Notes: generated from the sequence alone by a model not told the origin. 21,600 bases of DNA from Nitrospirota bacterium (GCA_021819985.1 JAKAEG010000007.1:1-21600), one strand, 5' to 3'; shown: positions 1 through 7,602, counted from the first letter of the stretch. A program made the numbers and translations.

Positions 1-112
1 ACCCCATCACCTTCGTGATGGCCGCCGTAAGGGTCGTCTTCCCATGGTCCACATGCCCGATCGTCCCTATGTTCGCGTGGGGCTTTACTCTTTCAAACTT
101 AGCCTTTGCCAT
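1..112 (-). CDS. tuf: Elongation factor Tu, N-terminal 37 codons (partial)
   Basis: EF-Tu is the GTPase that carries aminoacyl-tRNA to the ribosomal A site. Read on the minus strand, the translation begins MAKAKFERVKPHANIGTIGH and continues into the P-loop VDHGKTTLTAAITK, which is diagnostic for EF-Tu. The gene runs off the left edge, so only 37 codons are present. The start is the ATG whose complement ends at 112. It is preceded by GGAGGG (complement of 121-126) with 8-base spacing, a strong Shine-Dalgarno. Four tRNA genes lie directly upstream on the same strand, as in the classical tRNA-tufB transcription unit. No separate tuf promoter or terminator is evident between tRNA-Thr(GGU) and tuf, so co-transcription with the tRNAs is likely (inference). 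Confidence 0.97.
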   Translation of the reverse strand, partial: MAKAKFERVKPHANIGTIGHVDHGKTTLTAAITKVMG

Positions 113-213
113 TTATCATGCCCTCCTGTCTCTTTATAACTCTCGAAATAATTTTTTTACTTTATTTTTACCAAAAAGTCCCTGCTGCTTAAAAAATAAA
201 ATCCATTCTGAAA

Positions 214-286
214 AGCCCATGACCGGGATCGAACCGGTGACCTCATCCTTACCAAGGATGTGCTCTGCCGACTGAGCTACATGGGC
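214..286 (-). tRNA. tRNA-Thr (anticodon GGU)
   Basis: The minus strand gives a full cloverleaf. The acceptor stem is GCCCATG/CATGGGC, the T loop is TTCGATC, and the anticodon stem CATCC/GGATG encloses loop TTGGTAA with anticodon GGT. The discriminator base is U and CCA is not encoded. It is the last tRNA before tuf. Confidence 0.96.
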
Positions 287-341
287 ATTGCTGCCATCCG
301 CTAAAACGTGCCCGGATAAAAAAAATCCGCCTTCAAAATGG

Positions 342-413
342 AGCGGGAAACGGGATTCGAACCCGCGACCCTCAGCTTGGAAGGCTGACGCTCTACCACT
401 GAGCTACTCCCGC
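342..413 (-). tRNA. tRNA-Gly (anticodon UCC)
   Basis: Minus-strand cloverleaf with acceptor GCGGGAG/TTCCCGC, T loop TTCGAAT and an anticodon loop containing TCC. The discriminator is U and CCA is not encoded. It is the third of four tRNAs in the cluster. Confidence 0.96.
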
Positions 414-551
414 TTAAGACCTCCCGGCATTTTTGAGCTTATACCGGAAAATAAAAACCATTTCCAATTTGAACGGCGTAATGCTTTCCGTCCTTTGATG
501 CCCCGGAAACCACCGGGATGCCCGACCAAACCAAAACTATCAAAGAACAAG

Positions 552-633
552 TGGAGAGGGGAGGATTCGAACCTCCGTAGGCTACGCCAACGGGTTTACA
601 GCCCGTCCCCTTTAGCCACTCGGGAACCTCTCC
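552..633 (-). tRNA. tRNA-Tyr (anticodon GUA)
   Basis: Minus-strand tRNA with acceptor GGAGAGG/CCTCTCC, a long class II variable arm and anticodon GTA in loop CTGTAAA. At 82 bases it has the length expected of a bacterial tRNA-Tyr. The discriminator is A and CCA is not encoded. Confidence 0.96.
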
Positions 634-655
634 TGATAAGCAAGGCCTTCAATGA

Positions 656-728
656 AGCCACCGAGAGGAATCGAACCCCCGACCCGCTGATTACAAATCA
701 GCTGCTCTGCCGTCTGAGCTACGGTGGC
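656..728 (-). tRNA. tRNA-Thr (anticodon UGU)
   Basis: Minus-strand cloverleaf with acceptor GCCACCG/CGGTGGC, T loop TTCGATT and anticodon TGT. The discriminator is U. It is the first tRNA of the cluster, and a strong promoter pair lies directly upstream at 774-816. Confidence 0.96.
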
Positions 729-773
729 GACTTGGCCTTTGGAGCGCAACTCTCCCTTTTTTATCAACCTATT

Positions 774-816
774 AATATAGGGAATATATTATATGCCTGT
801 CAAATTTTAAATTCAA
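774..816 (-). promoter_or_regulatory. Overlapping sigma-70 promoters for the tRNA-tuf unit
   Basis: Two minus-strand promoters overlap in the 123-base gap between rlmB and tRNA-Thr(UGU). One is TTGAAT (811-816), 17 bases, TATAAT (788-793). The other is TTGACA (798-803), 18 bases, TATATT (774-779). Both point toward the tRNA genes and sit about 45-60 bases before the first mature tRNA end. Assignment rests on consensus match and spacing only. Confidence 0.6.
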
Positions 817-851
817 GAGATTTTGTAATAAGGAAGAAGATTTCAGGCGTT

Positions 852-1586
852 TTACAGCTGATTGCTGCTTCTTTGGCGCAAAATCTCCGAAAGAAATATC
901 CCTGCGCTCACCGAGACATTCAGGGAACCGACCCCCCTCATCGGGATACTCAGAAGATAGTCGCATCTTTCTGCCACCACCCGCCTGAGCCCCGCCCCTT
1001 CGCCGCCCAGGACAAGCACAAGAGGCGCTGTGAGGTCTGCGTCCCATGGGGCAATACCCTCTGCTGAGCTGGTCCCGGCTATAAAAAGCCCCTCTTCCTT
1101 AAGTTGGTCAAGAGCATATTTTATATTGGACTCCTGGGAAACCGGCAGGCTCCAGGCCGCTCCGGCCGATGCCTTATACGCCTCAGGAGTCAGACCGGCC
1201 TGACGGTGTTTGCCTATTATTATACCATGAGCGCCCAAGGCCAGGGCGCTGCGCATGATGGCGCCCATGTTCCTTGGGTCCTCCACCCCATCCAAAGCAA
1301 CCAGAAGCGGCGGCTCCCCATTTTTTTTTGCGGCCTCGAGCATGTCCTCGATACCGGCGAATGTTTTTTCCCGCACCTTCGCCGCAACCGACTGGTGCCC
1401 CTTTGGAAGGGCGTCAAAAAATGAAGGACTTACCCTCTCAACCGGCACGCCGCGCTTTCCGGCCAGACTGGCAATGCCTGGCGCGTCATCCCGATTAGCC
1501 GAGACGAACACCTTTATTACAACCCCGGCCTTAAGGGCCTCCAATACCGGGTTCACTCCATAGATCAATGCGCCGTTACGCTCCAT
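852..1586 (-). CDS. rlmB: 23S rRNA (guanosine-2'-O-)methyltransferase RlmB
   Basis: SPOUT-class (TrmH/SpoU) RNA 2'-O-methyltransferase. In E. coli RlmB methylates G2251 of 23S rRNA. The family signatures are in order: an N-terminal substrate-binding domain opening IYGVNPVLEALKAG, motif 1 VEDPRNMGAIMRSALALGAH, motif 2 LVLVLGGEGAGL, and motif 3 SLNVSVSAGIFLSEILRQR, which forms the trefoil-knot cofactor pocket. I chose the ATG at 1586, giving 244 residues. It places IYG eight residues in, as in characterised RlmB (about 243 residues). An in-frame ATG at 1613 would add nine residues and has no better ribosome site; both have weak Shine-Dalgarno sequences. It is upstream of the tRNA-tuf unit on the same strand and divergent from dnaJ. 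Confidence 0.9.
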   Translation of the reverse strand: MERNGALIYGVNPVLEALKAGVVIKVFVSANRDDAPGIASLAGKRGVPVERVSPSFFDALPKGHQSVAAKVREKTFAGIEDMLEAAKKNGEPPLLVALDGVEDPRNMGAIMRSALALGAHGIIIGKHRQAGLTPEAYKASAGAAWSLPVSQESNIKYALDQLKEEGLFIAGTSSAEGIAPWDADLTAPLVLVLGGEGAGLRRVVAERCDYLLSIPMRGVGSLNVSVSAGIFLSEILRQRSSNQL

Positions 1587-1635
1587 CAACCTAGGATAAC
1601 ATTTTTGTTTCATTGACTAAGAAATCTTGTTTTCA

Positions 1636-1663
1636 TTGACAAAAGGGGGCGGAATGTTAAAAT
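1636..1663 (+). promoter_or_regulatory. Upstream sigma-70 promoter candidate for dnaJ
   Basis: TTGACA (1636-1641), 16 bases, TAAAAT (1658-1663), oriented toward dnaJ. It is upstream of the better promoter at 1703-1732. Assignment is by consensus only. Confidence 0.4.
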
Positions 1664-1701
1664 TACATATAAACTATCTTTATGTTTAAGCTATAATGGA
1701 A

Positions 1702-1722
1702 GTTGACACGATTAGGCTCAAG
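1702..1722 (+). promoter_or_regulatory. HAIR-like HspR operator
   Basis: The site reads GTTGACA, seven bases, GCTCAAG. The HspR-associated inverted repeat described in Streptomyces is CTTGAGT-N7-ACTCAAG. The right half matches at 6 of 7 positions and the left half at 4 of 7, including the TTGA core. The TTGA/TCAA cores are 11 bases apart, exactly as in HAIR. It covers the -35 box of the promoter for an operon that itself encodes HspR, so autorepression is the simplest reading (inference). Confidence 0.55.
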
Positions 1723-1732
1723 GTAATATAAT
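1703..1732 (+). promoter_or_regulatory. Consensus sigma-70 promoter of dnaJ-hspR-clpB
   Basis: Perfect -35 TTGACA (1703-1708) and perfect -10 TATAAT (1727-1732) with an 18-base spacer. Transcription would start near 1739 and leave a leader of about 26 bases before the dnaJ ATG. The -35 box lies inside the HAIR-like repeat at 1702-1722. Confidence 0.7.
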
Positions 1733-1764
1733 GAAATCAGGTTTTTTTAGAAAGGTAAATTGAA

Positions 1765-2889
1765 ATGGCGGCTACCAAGGATTTTTATGAACTGCTGGGA
1801 GTAGGCAGAAATGCCACTGCCGATGAGATAAAGGCGGCTTACCGGAAGCTTGCCAGAAAATACCATCCTGACCTGAACCCTGGCAACAAGACCTCCGAGG
1901 AGAAGTTCAAGGAGATAAATGAGGCCTATGCCGTCCTGAGCGACCCAAAGAAGAAAGATCAGTACGACAAGGGGCCGGAAAAGTTCGAATGGGCCGGGGC
2001 GGGTGGAGGCTTTCCGGGTTATGGCGGGGCGGGTTACGGGACATCTGGCGCGGGCGGCTTCGGCGGCGCGCAGACCGGCGGGGATGAATACGATTTTGGG
2101 TTTGGCGATATCTTTTCCGAGCTTTTTGGCGGCGCGGCGAAGGCGCGCGGCGTTCCCCGCAAAGGCGCGGACCTCTATACCGAGATGGACGTTACCTTTA
2201 AAGAGGCGTTCAACGGCACAACCAGGCCGATATCCATAAACAGGGAGGCGGTCTGTCCCCAGTGCGGCGGCATTGGGGCATCGGAAGTAAAAAAATGCGA
2301 CCGCTGCAAAGGGACAGGCAAGCTACAGACGAAAAAAGGGTTTTTCAGCACCGTCTCAGCCTGCCCTGAATGCGGCGGCACCGGCCAGAAGGTCACAAAA
2401 ATTTGCCCTTCGTGCAGGGGGACCGGCAAGAGGGTCTCCACTGAAACGGTTTCGGTAAAGATACCGGCGGGAGTGGACAACGGCTCCATGCTGAGACTAA
2501 GAGGTCTTGGCAACGCGGGGGGCGATGGCGGCCCCGCTGGCGATCTGCGCATCAAAATAAAGGTGCAGCCCCATCCTTTTTTCAAGCGTGAAGGGGAAAA
2601 CGTGTATATTGAAGTGCCCGTGACCGTTGGCGAGGCCGCCATGGGCGGAAAGATAGAGGTGCCCACCCCGGATGGAAAGGCCATTATGAAACTTCCGTCC
2701 GGAACGGGCGGCGGCCAGCGCTTCAAGCTTAAAGGCAAGGGATTTACCTCGCCAAAAGGCGGCAGGGGCAACCTGTATGTGGACATCAACATAGTGCTGC
2801 CAAAAAATATAAACGAGCGGACCAGGGCCGCTCTTTCCGAGCTTGAGGCGGCTTACGGCGAGAACCCGCGCAAAGGTATTTTAGACTGA
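1765..2889 (+). CDS. dnaJ: Chaperone protein DnaJ (class A J-domain protein)
   Basis: Hsp40 co-chaperone that stimulates DnaK ATPase and delivers unfolded clients. At 374 residues it has full family length. The J domain (about 5-70) carries HPD at 34-36. A Gly/Phe-rich linker spans about 80-125. The zinc-finger domain has four CxxCxGxG motifs with cysteines at 164/167, 178/181, 200/203 and 214/217. The C-terminal substrate-binding and dimerisation domains follow. The ATG is preceded by AGAAAGG (1749-1755) at 9-base spacing. No dnaK or grpE lies here. The gene is instead followed after one base by hspR and then clpB, so it may be a dedicated ClpB-disaggregase J-protein or a second copy (inference). 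Expression is probably controlled by HspR at the HAIR-like site overlapping its promoter. Confidence 0.96.
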   Translation: MAATKDFYELLGVGRNATADEIKAAYRKLARKYHPDLNPGNKTSEEKFKEINEAYAVLSDPKKKDQYDKGPEKFEWAGAGGGFPGYGGAGYGTSGAGGFGGAQTGGDEYDFGFGDIFSELFGGAAKARGVPRKGADLYTEMDVTFKEAFNGTTRPISINREAVCPQCGGIGASEVKKCDRCKGTGKLQTKKGFFSTVSACPECGGTGQKVTKICPSCRGTGKRVSTETVSVKIPAGVDNGSMLRLRGLGNAGGDGGPAGDLRIKIKVQPHPFFKREGENVYIEVPVTVGEAAMGGKIEVPTPDGKAIMKLPSGTGGGQRFKLKGKGFTSPKGGRGNLYVDINIVLPKNINERTRAALSELEAAYGENPRKGILD

Positions 2890-2890
2890 A

Positions 2891-3256
2891 ATGAAAAGGG
2901 AAAAGGAACAGCCTTTATACATGATAAGCGTGGTTGCGCGGATGCTCCATGTGCATCCCCAGACCCTGAGGATGTATGAGCGCGAGGGGTTTGTTCACCC
3001 GAAGAGGACCAACAAGCAGCGGCTGTATTCGGAAAATGATGTAGAACGGATAGGCATGGTCCTGAGGCTTACGCGGGAACTGGGCGTGAACAAGGCAGGG
3101 GTGGAGATAATACTTCGAATGCGGGAGCACATCGAAGGGCTGCAGACCGAAATGATAAATATGATGGAGCACCTTGAAAACGAATTCCGTGATGATTTTG
3201 AAAGAAGGATACGGCGGATGTTTTCGGGTGCCCCGGATGAAGAAGCTAAAAGTTGA
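2891..3256 (+). CDS. hspR: HspR, MerR-family heat-shock repressor
   Basis: A 121-residue MerR-type DNA-binding protein. The N-terminal winged HTH includes MISVVARMLHVHPQTLRMYE, then RTNKQRLYSENDVERI and a short helical dimerisation tail (about 70-115) without an effector domain. This is the HspR pattern. In Streptomyces HspR, encoded beside dnaJ, represses the dnaK operon and clpB by binding HAIR repeats, with DnaK as co-repressor. Here hspR begins one base after the dnaJ stop. Its own Shine-Dalgarno is poor (an AAAGG about 15 bases upstream), so translational coupling to dnaJ is likely. clpB follows 42 bases later. A HAIR-like operator at 1702-1722 supports autoregulation. A different MerR-family regulator is possible but unlikely given the neighbours. 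Confidence 0.9.
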   Translation: MKREKEQPLYMISVVARMLHVHPQTLRMYEREGFVHPKRTNKQRLYSENDVERIGMVLRLTRELGVNKAGVEIILRMREHIEGLQTEMINMMEHLENEFRDDFERRIRRMFSGAPDEEAKS

Positions 3257-3298
3257 AGCGGATAAAGAGTAATTTTTATTTCTCAGGAGGTAATGATA

Positions 3299-5968
3299 AT
3301 GAGACTGGACAAGCTTACGTATAAATCTCAGGAGGCGATGGCCGAAAGCCAGAGGCTTGCGGAAAGCAAGGGCAACCAGGAGCTTCAGCCCGAGCACCTG
3401 CTGCTGGCGCTCCTTGAAGACGGCGAAGGCCTGGCCGTCCAGATACTTGAACGGATGGACATAAATGCGGGACAGCTCAAGGCAGATATCGAAAAAATAG
3501 TTGACAGGTTCCCCAAGGCTTCCGGCGCAACGCCGCTTGGGCAGTTCTATGCGTCGGCCAGACTGAAAGATGTGCTTGAAAGGGCCACCAGGCAGGCAGG
3601 CCATCTTACAGATGAGTTCGTAAGCGTGGAACACCTGCTTTTTGCCGTCGCGGAAGAAGGCGGCCCGGCAGCACAGGCTTTGTCCGCAAAGGGGGCCACC
3701 CCAGACAGTATACTTGCCTCCATGCAGGCGATAAGGGGTACTCAGAAGGTAACGGACCAGAACCCGGAAGATAAATACCAGGCCCTCGCCCGTTACAGCA
3801 GGGACCTTACCGGCCTTGCAAAAAAAGGCAAGCTGGACCCTGTAATAGGCAGGGACGAAGAGATAAGACGCCTTATCCAGGTGTTGTCCAGGAGGACAAA
3901 GAACAACCCTGTGCTCATCGGCGACCCCGGTGTAGGCAAGACCGCCATAGTGGACGGGCTGGCCCAGCGTATAGTGCAGGGCGATGTCCCTGAAACCCTG
4001 AGAGATAAAAAGGTCGTCGCTCTGGATATGGGGTCACTGATCGCGGGCGCCAAATATAGAGGCGAGTTCGAAGAAAGACTGAAAGCCGTCCTCAAAGAAG
4101 TCGAGCAGGCCAGCGGAAGGGTCGTCCTCTTTATCGACGAGATGCATACAATTGTCGGGGCAGGCGCTGCTGAGGGCGCCTTGGACGCCTCCAACATGCT
4201 AAAGCCCGCCCTGGCAAGAGGAGAGCTTCGATGCATCGGGGCGACAACCATAAACGAATACAGAAAATACATCGAGAAAGACCCGGCGCTTGAAAGAAGG
4301 TTCCAGCCGATAATGGTAAAGGAGCCCAGCCAGGAGGACTCCATTTCCATCCTGCGCGGCCTTAAGGAACGCTACGAGGTGCACCATGGCGTAAAGATAA
4401 AGGACCAGGCGCTGGTTGCCGCTGCGGTGCTGTCGGACAGGTACATAACTGACCGGTTCCTGCCCGACAAGGCGATAGACCTCATAGACGAGGCGGCCTC
4501 GAAGCTCCGTATGGAGATAGACAGCATGCCGGTGGAACTGGATGAGACCGAGCGCAAGATAAGGCAGCTTGAGATCGAAAAAAAGGGAATGGTCAAGGAC
4601 GGCTCGGAGGAATCCAGAAAACGGCTGGAAGGCATACAGCGCGAGATAGCTGAGCTTACGGAGCGCAAAAACCGCCTGCGCGCCCAATGGATGAGCGAAA
4701 AGGAGATCATCTCAAAGATAAGGGAAGTAAAAGAGGAGATGGAGGCAAAGCGCATCGAGGCCGAACGCGCGGAACGCGAAGGCGACTTGGGCAAAGCGGC
4801 GGAACTCAAATACGGAGCGCTGCTTGGGCTTGCCAAGCAGCTCGACACTGAGACAAAAAAACTTGCCCAGGTGCAGATAAAAAGAAAGATGCTCAAGGAA
4901 GTTGTGGATGAGGAGGACGTGGCGCAGGTAGTCTCCAAATGGACGGGCATCCCCGTATCCAGAATGCTTGAGACGGAAGTCCAAAAGCTCCTTAAGATGG
5001 AAGACCGGCTGCGCATGCGGGTGGTAGGGCAGGACGAGGCCATTACCGCGATCTCAAATGCGGTAAGGAGGGCGCGTGCGGGCGTACAGGACCCCAACCG
5101 GCCCATAGGCTCTTTCATATTCCTTGGCCCGACGGGCGTAGGGAAAACGGAGCTTGCCAAGGCGCTGGCCGAGTTCCTCTTCGATGACGAAAGCTCCATG
5201 GTGCGCATAGATATGTCCGAATACCAGGAAAGGCACACGGTTTCACGGCTCATCGGGGCGCCTCCCGGCTATGTCGGATATGAAGAGGGCGGCCAGCTCA
5301 CGGAAGCGGTGCGCCGGAAGCCCTACTCGGTGCTGCTGTTCGATGAGATCGAAAAGGCGCACCCCGAAGTGTTCAACCTGCTTTTACAGATATTGGATGA
5401 CGGACGCCTCACGGACGGCCATGGCCGGGTGGTGGACTTCAAGAACACGGTGATAATACTCACTTCGAATATCGGCAGCGTGCATATCCAGGAACTTCTG
5501 GAAGAGCGCAGGAAAAGACCGCACGTCTACTGGGGGCCTCCCGGCGAAAACGAGGAGGAACTCAAGGGCAAGATTCTCCAGGACCTGAAGGCGCACTTCA
5601 AGCCCGAGTTCTTAAACAGGATAGATGAGATCATCATCTTTAATCCGCTTACGGAGGAACTGCTCCAGCAGATCGTTGAGATCCAGGTAAACGTGATGAA
5701 GAGATACCTGGTGGGCAGGGGCCTGGACATAGTGCTTACGGACAGGGCCAAAAAGAAACTGGCCGAGATCGGGTTCGACCCGGTCTACGGGGCGCGGCCC
5801 CTGAAAAGAGCGATCCAGCGTGAGGTGCTTAATCCCCTTGCCACGAAGCTGCTTGAAGGCTCCTTCAAGGAGGGCGATGTAGTGGAAGTGGATGCCGATA
5901 AAAAAGGCGTCATAACGCTCCGCCCGATAGAGATGGAAAAGGCCGCTGCCGTGGAGGCCGCGGGCTGA
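3299..5968 (+). CDS. clpB: ATP-dependent disaggregase ClpB
   Basis: Hsp100 hexameric AAA+ disaggregase that works with DnaK/DnaJ to rescue aggregated proteins. Domains in order: Clp-N repeats (1-140); NBD1 with Walker A GDPGVGKT (208-215), pore loop KYRGEFEERL, Walker B D280-E281 and arginine finger LERRF; a coiled-coil middle domain (about 410-525), which marks ClpB; NBD2 with Walker A GPTGVGKT (610-617), pore loop GYVGYEEGG, Walker B LLFDEIEKAH (E683) and sensor-2 GARPLKRAIQ. I chose the ATG at 3299. AGGAGG (3285-3290) is 8 bases from it but only 2 bases from the in-frame ATG at 3293. The resulting start MRLDKLTYKSQEAM is typical of ClpB. The 889 residues slightly exceed the usual 860, owing to an insertion near EERRKRPHVYWGPPGENEEE and a short tail. 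It is the last gene of the dnaJ-hspR-clpB operon. Confidence 0.97.
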   Translation: MRLDKLTYKSQEAMAESQRLAESKGNQELQPEHLLLALLEDGEGLAVQILERMDINAGQLKADIEKIVDRFPKASGATPLGQFYASARLKDVLERATRQAGHLTDEFVSVEHLLFAVAEEGGPAAQALSAKGATPDSILASMQAIRGTQKVTDQNPEDKYQALARYSRDLTGLAKKGKLDPVIGRDEEIRRLIQVLSRRTKNNPVLIGDPGVGKTAIVDGLAQRIVQGDVPETLRDKKVVALDMGSLIAGAKYRGEFEERLKAVLKEVEQASGRVVLFIDEMHTIVGAGAAEGALDASNMLKPALARGELRCIGATTINEYRKYIEKDPALERRFQPIMVKEPSQEDSISILRGLKERYEVHHGVKIKDQALVAAAVLSDRYITDRFLPDKAIDLIDEAASKLRMEIDSMPVELDETERKIRQLEIEKKGMVKDGSEESRKRLEGIQREIAELTERKNRLRAQWMSEKEIISKIREVKEEMEAKRIEAERAEREGDLGKAAELKYGALLGLAKQLDTETKKLAQVQIKRKMLKEVVDEEDVAQVVSKWTGIPVSRMLETEVQKLLKMEDRLRMRVVGQDEAITAISNAVRRARAGVQDPNRPIGSFIFLGPTGVGKTELAKALAEFLFDDESSMVRIDMSEYQERHTVSRLIGAPPGYVGYEEGGQLTEAVRRKPYSVLLFDEIEKAHPEVFNLLLQILDDGRLTDGHGRVVDFKNTVIILTSNIGSVHIQELLEERRKRPHVYWGPPGENEEELKGKILQDLKAHFKPEFLNRIDEIIIFNPLTEELLQQIVEIQVNVMKRYLVGRGLDIVLTDRAKKKLAEIGFDPVYGARPLKRAIQREVLNPLATKLLEGSFKEGDVVEVDADKKGVITLRPIEMEKAAAVEAAG

Positions 5969-5976
5969 GACCTGAA

Positions 5977-6018
5977 AAAGGGGTTGAAGGAGGGCGACTG
6001 CCCCCCTTCAACCCCTTT
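5977..6018 (+). terminator. Long hairpin after clpB
   Basis: AAAGGGGTTGAAGGAGGG (5977-5994) pairs with 6001-6018 across a 6-base loop, giving about 17 pairs and one A-C mismatch (5991/6004). It starts 8 bases after the clpB stop. No U-tract follows, so it may terminate weakly or stabilise the 3' end. A second hairpin is directly abutted. Confidence 0.6.
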
Positions 6019-6048
6019 GAAATACGGGAAAGATTTTTCCGTATTTCA
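6018..6048 (+). terminator. Second tandem hairpin after clpB
   Basis: TGAAATACGG (6018-6027) is a perfect 10-base inverted repeat with CCGTATTTCA (6039-6048). It can extend inward by GAAA/TTTT pairs using a U-run at 6034-6038. Its first base is shared with the last base of the preceding hairpin. It separates clpB from tRNA-Leu and has no classical trailing U-tract. Confidence 0.45.
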
Positions 6049-6097
6049 TCTCGCCGCTCTTTACCTGTCCAATCGAAAGATGATAATATAATTCTCA

Positions 6098-6181
6098 GCC
6101 GAAGTGGCGGAACTGGCAGACGCGCTAGGTTCAGGGTCTAGTGGGGGAAACCTCGTGGGGGTTCAAATCCCCCCTTCGGCA
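6098..6181 (+). tRNA. tRNA-Leu (anticodon CAG)
   Basis: Plus-strand class II tRNA of 84 bases. The acceptor is GCCGAAG/CTTCGGC, the anticodon stem CTAGG/TCTAG encloses loop TTCAGGG with anticodon CAG, and there is a long variable arm, T loop TTCAAAT and discriminator A. CCA is not encoded. A weak promoter, TTTACC (6060-6065), 16 bases, GATAAT (6082-6087), lies just upstream. Confidence 0.95.
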
Positions 6182-6390
6182 TTCTTCCTTTTCATTTAAA
6201 AAAGGTTATGTCTCCGGAAGCCGACTTCCATTTTGCCCCCGATTTTGCATGAAATTCGGATAAAACACTTTCCCCTTCTTCACCCTCTGAAAACCCTTAA
6301 GCCCATCCTTGCCGTCCCACACCTGCCTCCTGAGCCTTTCCTTATGTCTTAATATCAGGGGGAATATGGCTTTTTGATCACATTTCCACC
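6182..6390. other. Intergenic region after tRNA-Leu; no supported gene
   Basis: No convincing gene is seen. The minus strand is open from 6394 to 6206 without a plausible start (see rejected list). I found no second copy of the tRNA 3' end by eye that would mark an integration site. Confidence 0.4.
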
Positions 6391-6418
6391 TTGTTTACAC
6401 ATATGAGGATGTTACAAT
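6391..6418 (+). promoter_or_regulatory. Promoter candidate for the DUF4197 gene
   Basis: TTGTTT (6391-6396), 16 bases, TACAAT (6413-6418), leaving a leader of about 45 bases before the ATG at 6469. Consensus match only. Confidence 0.35.
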
Positions 6419-6468
6419 TTTCTTATGGAGTTCTCTCTGAAAGAATTCCTCTATGTAAAGGGGGTCAT

Positions 6469-7185
6469 ATGAGAAAGGCATTCCTTCTGATGCTCCTTGT
6501 TTTTCTATCTTCGGCAACGCTGCTTAAGGCCGGAATGCTGGATGATGTGATGAAGGGCATTGGCGGCTCAACAAAAAGTGGGCCCGACGAGAGCACCACC
6601 GCATCCGGGCTAAAGGAGGCGCTCTCTATCGGCACCAAAAATGCGGTCAAGAACGTCTCCCGCCCGAACGGTTATTTCGGCAATCAGGCAATCAAAATAT
6701 TAATGCCTGGAAACATCCAGAAAGTGGCCAATGTCCTCGGGAAAATCGGATATCAGCAGCAGGTGGACGAGTTTGTATTGAGCATGAACAGGGCGGCTGA
6801 GAAAGCGGCGCCAAAGGCATTATCCATTTTTGTTGACGCGATCAAAGGGATGTCCATTGAAGACGCAAGAAAGATCCTTGGCGGAGGAGACACCGCCGCC
6901 ACGGAATATTTTAAACAGAAGACCCGCGACAAACTCTATGGTGAATTCAAGCCTGTTATCTCATCCAGCATGAACAAGGTTGGATGTACGCGTTCTTATA
7001 AAGAGATGATGAGTAAATATGACTCCGTTCCTTTTGTGAGCAAACAGTCTGTCGATCTCGACCACTATGTGACCAACAAGGCTTTGGACGGCCTCTTTTA
7101 CATGGTGGGCCAAGAGGAAAAAAAGATCCGGACCGACCCCGCCGCGAGAGTGACAGACCTTCTCAAGACGGTCTTCGGAAAATAG
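6469..7185 (+). CDS. DUF4197 exported protein
   Basis: A 238-residue exported protein. The N-terminus is a clear signal peptide (MRKAFLLMLLVFLSSATLLKAG, in two overlapping pieces: charged start, hydrophobic core, cleavage near residue 21-22). The mature part fits DUF4197: an early GLKEALSIGTKNAVKNVSRP segment, the ILMPGNIQKVANVLGKIGY block, a central helix-rich RAAEKAAPKA block, then VDLDHYVTNKALDGLFYMVG and the terminal KIRTDPAARVTDLLKTVFGK. The family is periplasmic or outer-membrane associated and of unknown function. The start at 6469 is chosen because AAAGGGGG (6457-6464) precedes it and the signal peptide then begins at residue 1; an in-frame ATG at 6391 would bury it. It stands alone, with no operon partner. 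Confidence 0.85.
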   Translation: MRKAFLLMLLVFLSSATLLKAGMLDDVMKGIGGSTKSGPDESTTASGLKEALSIGTKNAVKNVSRPNGYFGNQAIKILMPGNIQKVANVLGKIGYQQQVDEFVLSMNRAAEKAAPKALSIFVDAIKGMSIEDARKILGGGDTAATEYFKQKTRDKLYGEFKPVISSSMNKVGCTRSYKEMMSKYDSVPFVSKQSVDLDHYVTNKALDGLFYMVGQEEKKIRTDPAARVTDLLKTVFGK

Positions 7186-7498
7186 CGGCCAAAATATAGT
7201 TTCAAATTCAGGGAATCGAAATGCGTTTCAGTTCCAGTAACCCCGTAAGCAGACTTTGCTTTCCTGGTCTCGGAATCCTCATCACCAGACCTGTCTCATT
7301 CCTTTTGAATCATGATCGGATGATTGTAAAAAAGCAACTTCTTTTATTTGTGCAATTCTTTATCCCATGATGAACAAACAGCAAAATGCAAATTGGAGAC
7401 CGGGACGGGCCATCATCTTTCTGCTGAAGGTATTGTTTATTTGCCCACTGGCTGTAAACATCACACAGTTCATCTCTCACCGGGAAAAAACCTCGATT
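7186..7498. other. Intergenic region before the small stress-gene cluster
   Basis: No gene is supported between the DUF4197 stop and the promoter at 7499. Two overlapping open frames exist from about 7348 onward, but neither has a ribosome site at its first ATG or a recognisable domain. No terminator hairpin was found after the DUF4197 gene. Confidence 0.4.
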
Positions 7499-7526
7499 TT
7501 GAAATTATCGCGAAGGAGGGTACAAT
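7499..7526 (+). promoter_or_regulatory. Promoter candidate for the small membrane-protein cluster
   Basis: TTGAAA (7499-7504), 16 bases, TACAAT (7521-7526). It is placed to transcribe the frameshifted peptide gene (7603) and the DUF5670 gene (7749). An AAGGAGGG inside the spacer followed by ATG at 7529 could instead start a 25-residue ORF that ends in an ATGA overlap at 7603-7606. Confidence 0.35.
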
Positions 7527-7602
7527 TTATGCAAGAGAGCAGTTTCTCACGCGCCGGGCACGCCCTTTGGGAGACGCCGCAGAAGACCGCAAAGGATAAA
7601 AT

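Noticed and set aside
1731..1763. 10-codon leader ORF MKSGFFRKVN before dnaJ
   Set aside because: It begins upstream of the expected transcription start (about 1739) and has no ribosome site.
4372..5253. Serine-rich open frame antisense to clpB
   Set aside because: Low-complexity translation typical of the antisense of a GC-rich coding gene; clpB is beyond doubt here.
6206..6394. Open frame on the minus strand after tRNA-Leu (63 codons, contains VKKGKVFYPNFMQNRGQ)
   Set aside because: No ATG, the only GTG has a ribosome site just 3 bases away, and I recognise no family. Could be a decayed gene end; not strong enough to list.
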